DNA of 7,215 nucleotides from CANLBN01 sp047629215. GTDB lineage: Bacteria > Pseudomonadota > Gammaproteobacteria > Pseudomonadales > Cellvibrionaceae. Shown here piece after piece: positions 6,702 to 7,215 of the stretch. Location of the stretch: contig JBLHWO010000192.1 in the NCBI GenBank assembly GCA_047629215.1, positions 1 to 7,215 of the forward strand, written 5' to 3'. Each line of letters starts with the position of its first letter. Position 1 is the first letter of the stretch. The translations under genes were made by a program, and so were the position numbers. The notes below the pieces were generated by a model. The model searched no databases and was not told where the DNA came from. It was given only the letters and a program-made list of their open reading frames with translations.

Positions 6702-6849
6702 ACTTAGTTAACAGCCAAATTAGCAGAGCACAGAGAAAAATAAATACCCCTAATGGCGCAAACACATTTTGTAATAAGTTGACAGAACCAATCTCGATGT
6801 AATACCAAGAACCCCACAAGCCTAAGATTATAACTATCAAAGATTTCAT
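6607..6849 (-). CDS. Small membrane protein of unknown function, tail probably truncated
   Basis: An 80-codon ORF starts at ATG 6849. The product has two hydrophobic segments, about residues 3-20 (SLIVIILGLWGSWYYIEI) and 30-49 (FAPLGVFIFLCALLIWLLTK). A Gly/Ser-rich tail with acidic residues follows (SSGSIFGGNSEDSGGADG). This layout is protein-like and unlikely by chance. The last residues VARF and the TGA coincide with the point where receptor sequence begins in another frame, so the original C-terminus was probably lost in the same deletion that removed the receptor N-terminus. No strong ribosome-binding site is seen. I do not recognise the family and assign no function. Confidence 0.5.
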   Translation of the reverse strand: MKSLIVIILGLWGSWYYIEIGSVNLLQNVFAPLGVFIFLCALLIWLLTKFGGFGTSSHSSGSIFGGNSEDSGGADGVARF

Positions 6850-7077
6850 AGGTAAATTCTATATTCGTAAGCAATGAACGATAGGGCTTGGCCATAACAC
6901 AGAGTGGAACCTTTGCCGGTGAGCTTGCGAACGTGACAAGGCGACAGCCCAGCCTTATCAGCTGTGTGTCAGGTTACGATGATGCTGGATAAAGACTTCG
7001 ATGCGGCTAGCCTTGGCTTGCCTGTCTTTTCTGCAAGCCATGTGACAGCGGTCAGGTGGGCGATGTGTCAGATTGGA
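6850..7077. other. Gene-free stretch with inverted repeats
   Basis: No convincing coding frame was found in either direction. It holds an 8-bp perfect inverted repeat TGGCTTGC (7014-7021) with GCAAGCCA (7033-7040). It also holds AAGGC (6938-6942) with GCCTT (6952-6956), flanked by ACACAG (6897-6902) and CTGTGT (6962-6967). The octamer TGTGTCAG occurs twice (6964-6971 and 7064-7071). None is a standard terminator or a valid integron attC core. Confidence 0.4.
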
Positions 7078-7215
7078 TCAAGCATTCCAGTTTTGTCTAT
7101 CGTGATGAGCATATAAAATTTCTATTTACTCCGTCTGGACTCGATACACGAGGATACAAGGCGTTTTGTGGACCACCCACTCTCGTGTTCCTCCAGCATA
7201 CCCTTCTCGTCCTTT
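7078..7215 (-). pseudogene. RelE/ParE-family toxin, C-terminal remnant with internal stop, cut by window edge
   Basis: Reading the minus strand from 7215 gives GREGYAGGTREWVVHKTPCI then LVYRVQTE, a TAA (7128-7126), and in the same frame IEILYAHHDRQNW to TGA (7080-7078). The GTRE-x-VV...ILVYRV...VEIL...HxRQNW pattern is the C-terminal half of ParE-type toxins, which act on DNA gyrase or, in RelE relatives, on mRNA. The TAA falls where a Val, Arg or similar residue precedes IEIL, so it is a nonsense mutation removing the last beta-strand and its His/Arg residues. The N-terminal half and any ParD-like antitoxin would lie to the right of the window. The gene is too short for a simple ORF scan and is easily missed. 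Confidence 0.75.

Noticed and set aside
6704..6895. 63-residue minus-strand ORF overlapping the small membrane protein
   Set aside because: Out-of-frame shadow; the alternative frame shows coherent transmembrane segments and a Gly-rich tail.
6890..6980. Integron attC site in the gap
   Set aside because: CCATAAC and GTTACGA do not fit the RYYYAAC and GTTRRRY core sites, and no integron integrase or cassette array is present.
3054..7215. Reassignment of TAA as a sense codon, because three internal stops (umuC, receptor, ParE) are all TAA
   Set aside because: TAA is also the natural stop of the toxin, recombinase and transposase genes, and other lesions (frameshifts, deletions) are present, so ordinary decay explains it.

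Overview
The window looks like accessory DNA from a gammaproteobacterium, probably a marine or environmental one. This rests on gene content only: a REP-associated (IS200-like) transposase, a umuDC pair, a TonB-dependent siderophore receptor, and AT-leaning sequence. No gene here fixes the genus. The most striking general feature is decay. Five genes are visibly broken (transposase, umuC, umuD, TonB receptor, a ParE-type toxin), while a compact block of a tyrosine recombinase plus a toxin-antitoxin module appears intact.

Layout, left to right. (1) 32-1040, + strand: a REP-associated tyrosine transposase (RAYT-like) gene split in two frames by about 49 nt of palindromic DNA at 518-566. (2) 1041-1230: a short gap with one AT-rich stem-loop. 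(3) 1231-2098, - strand: a Gp49/HigB-like toxin, then an XRE antitoxin with an internal promoter and inverted-repeat operator between them, then an unrecognised 43-residue acidic ORF 17 nt after the antitoxin. (4) 2099-2232: an unusually structured intergenic region. A 7-bp outer stem encloses two perfect hairpins (three-way junction, 2147-2209), followed by another small hairpin next to the recombinase stop. (5) 2233-3048, - strand: a tyrosine recombinase with all catalytic residues, starting 5 nt after the end of umuC. (6) 3054-4653, - strand: umuD with its N-terminal cleavage region missing, and umuC with one frameshift, one nonsense codon and an aberrant C-terminus. (7) 4654-6701, - strand: a TonB-dependent receptor lacking its signal peptide and part of the plug, and stopped by a TAA about 20 codons before its natural end. 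(8) 6607-6849, - strand: a small two-helix membrane protein ORF whose tail runs out of frame into the receptor remnant. (9) 6850-7077: no gene seen, several hairpins. (10) 7078-7215, - strand: the C-terminal part of a RelE/ParE toxin with an internal TAA, cut by the window edge.

How the parts relate. The toxin-antitoxin genes and recombinase are codirectional and probably form, or belong to, an integrated element whose right boundary lies at the 3' end of umuC (inference). The umuDC and TonB receptor genes are codirectional with it but are remnants, and no LexA box is visible upstream of umuD. The transposase insertion is notable because RAYTs are the proteins associated with short palindromic repeats, and here such a palindrome interrupts the RAYT gene itself. 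No other CRISPR, rRNA or tRNA signal was seen.
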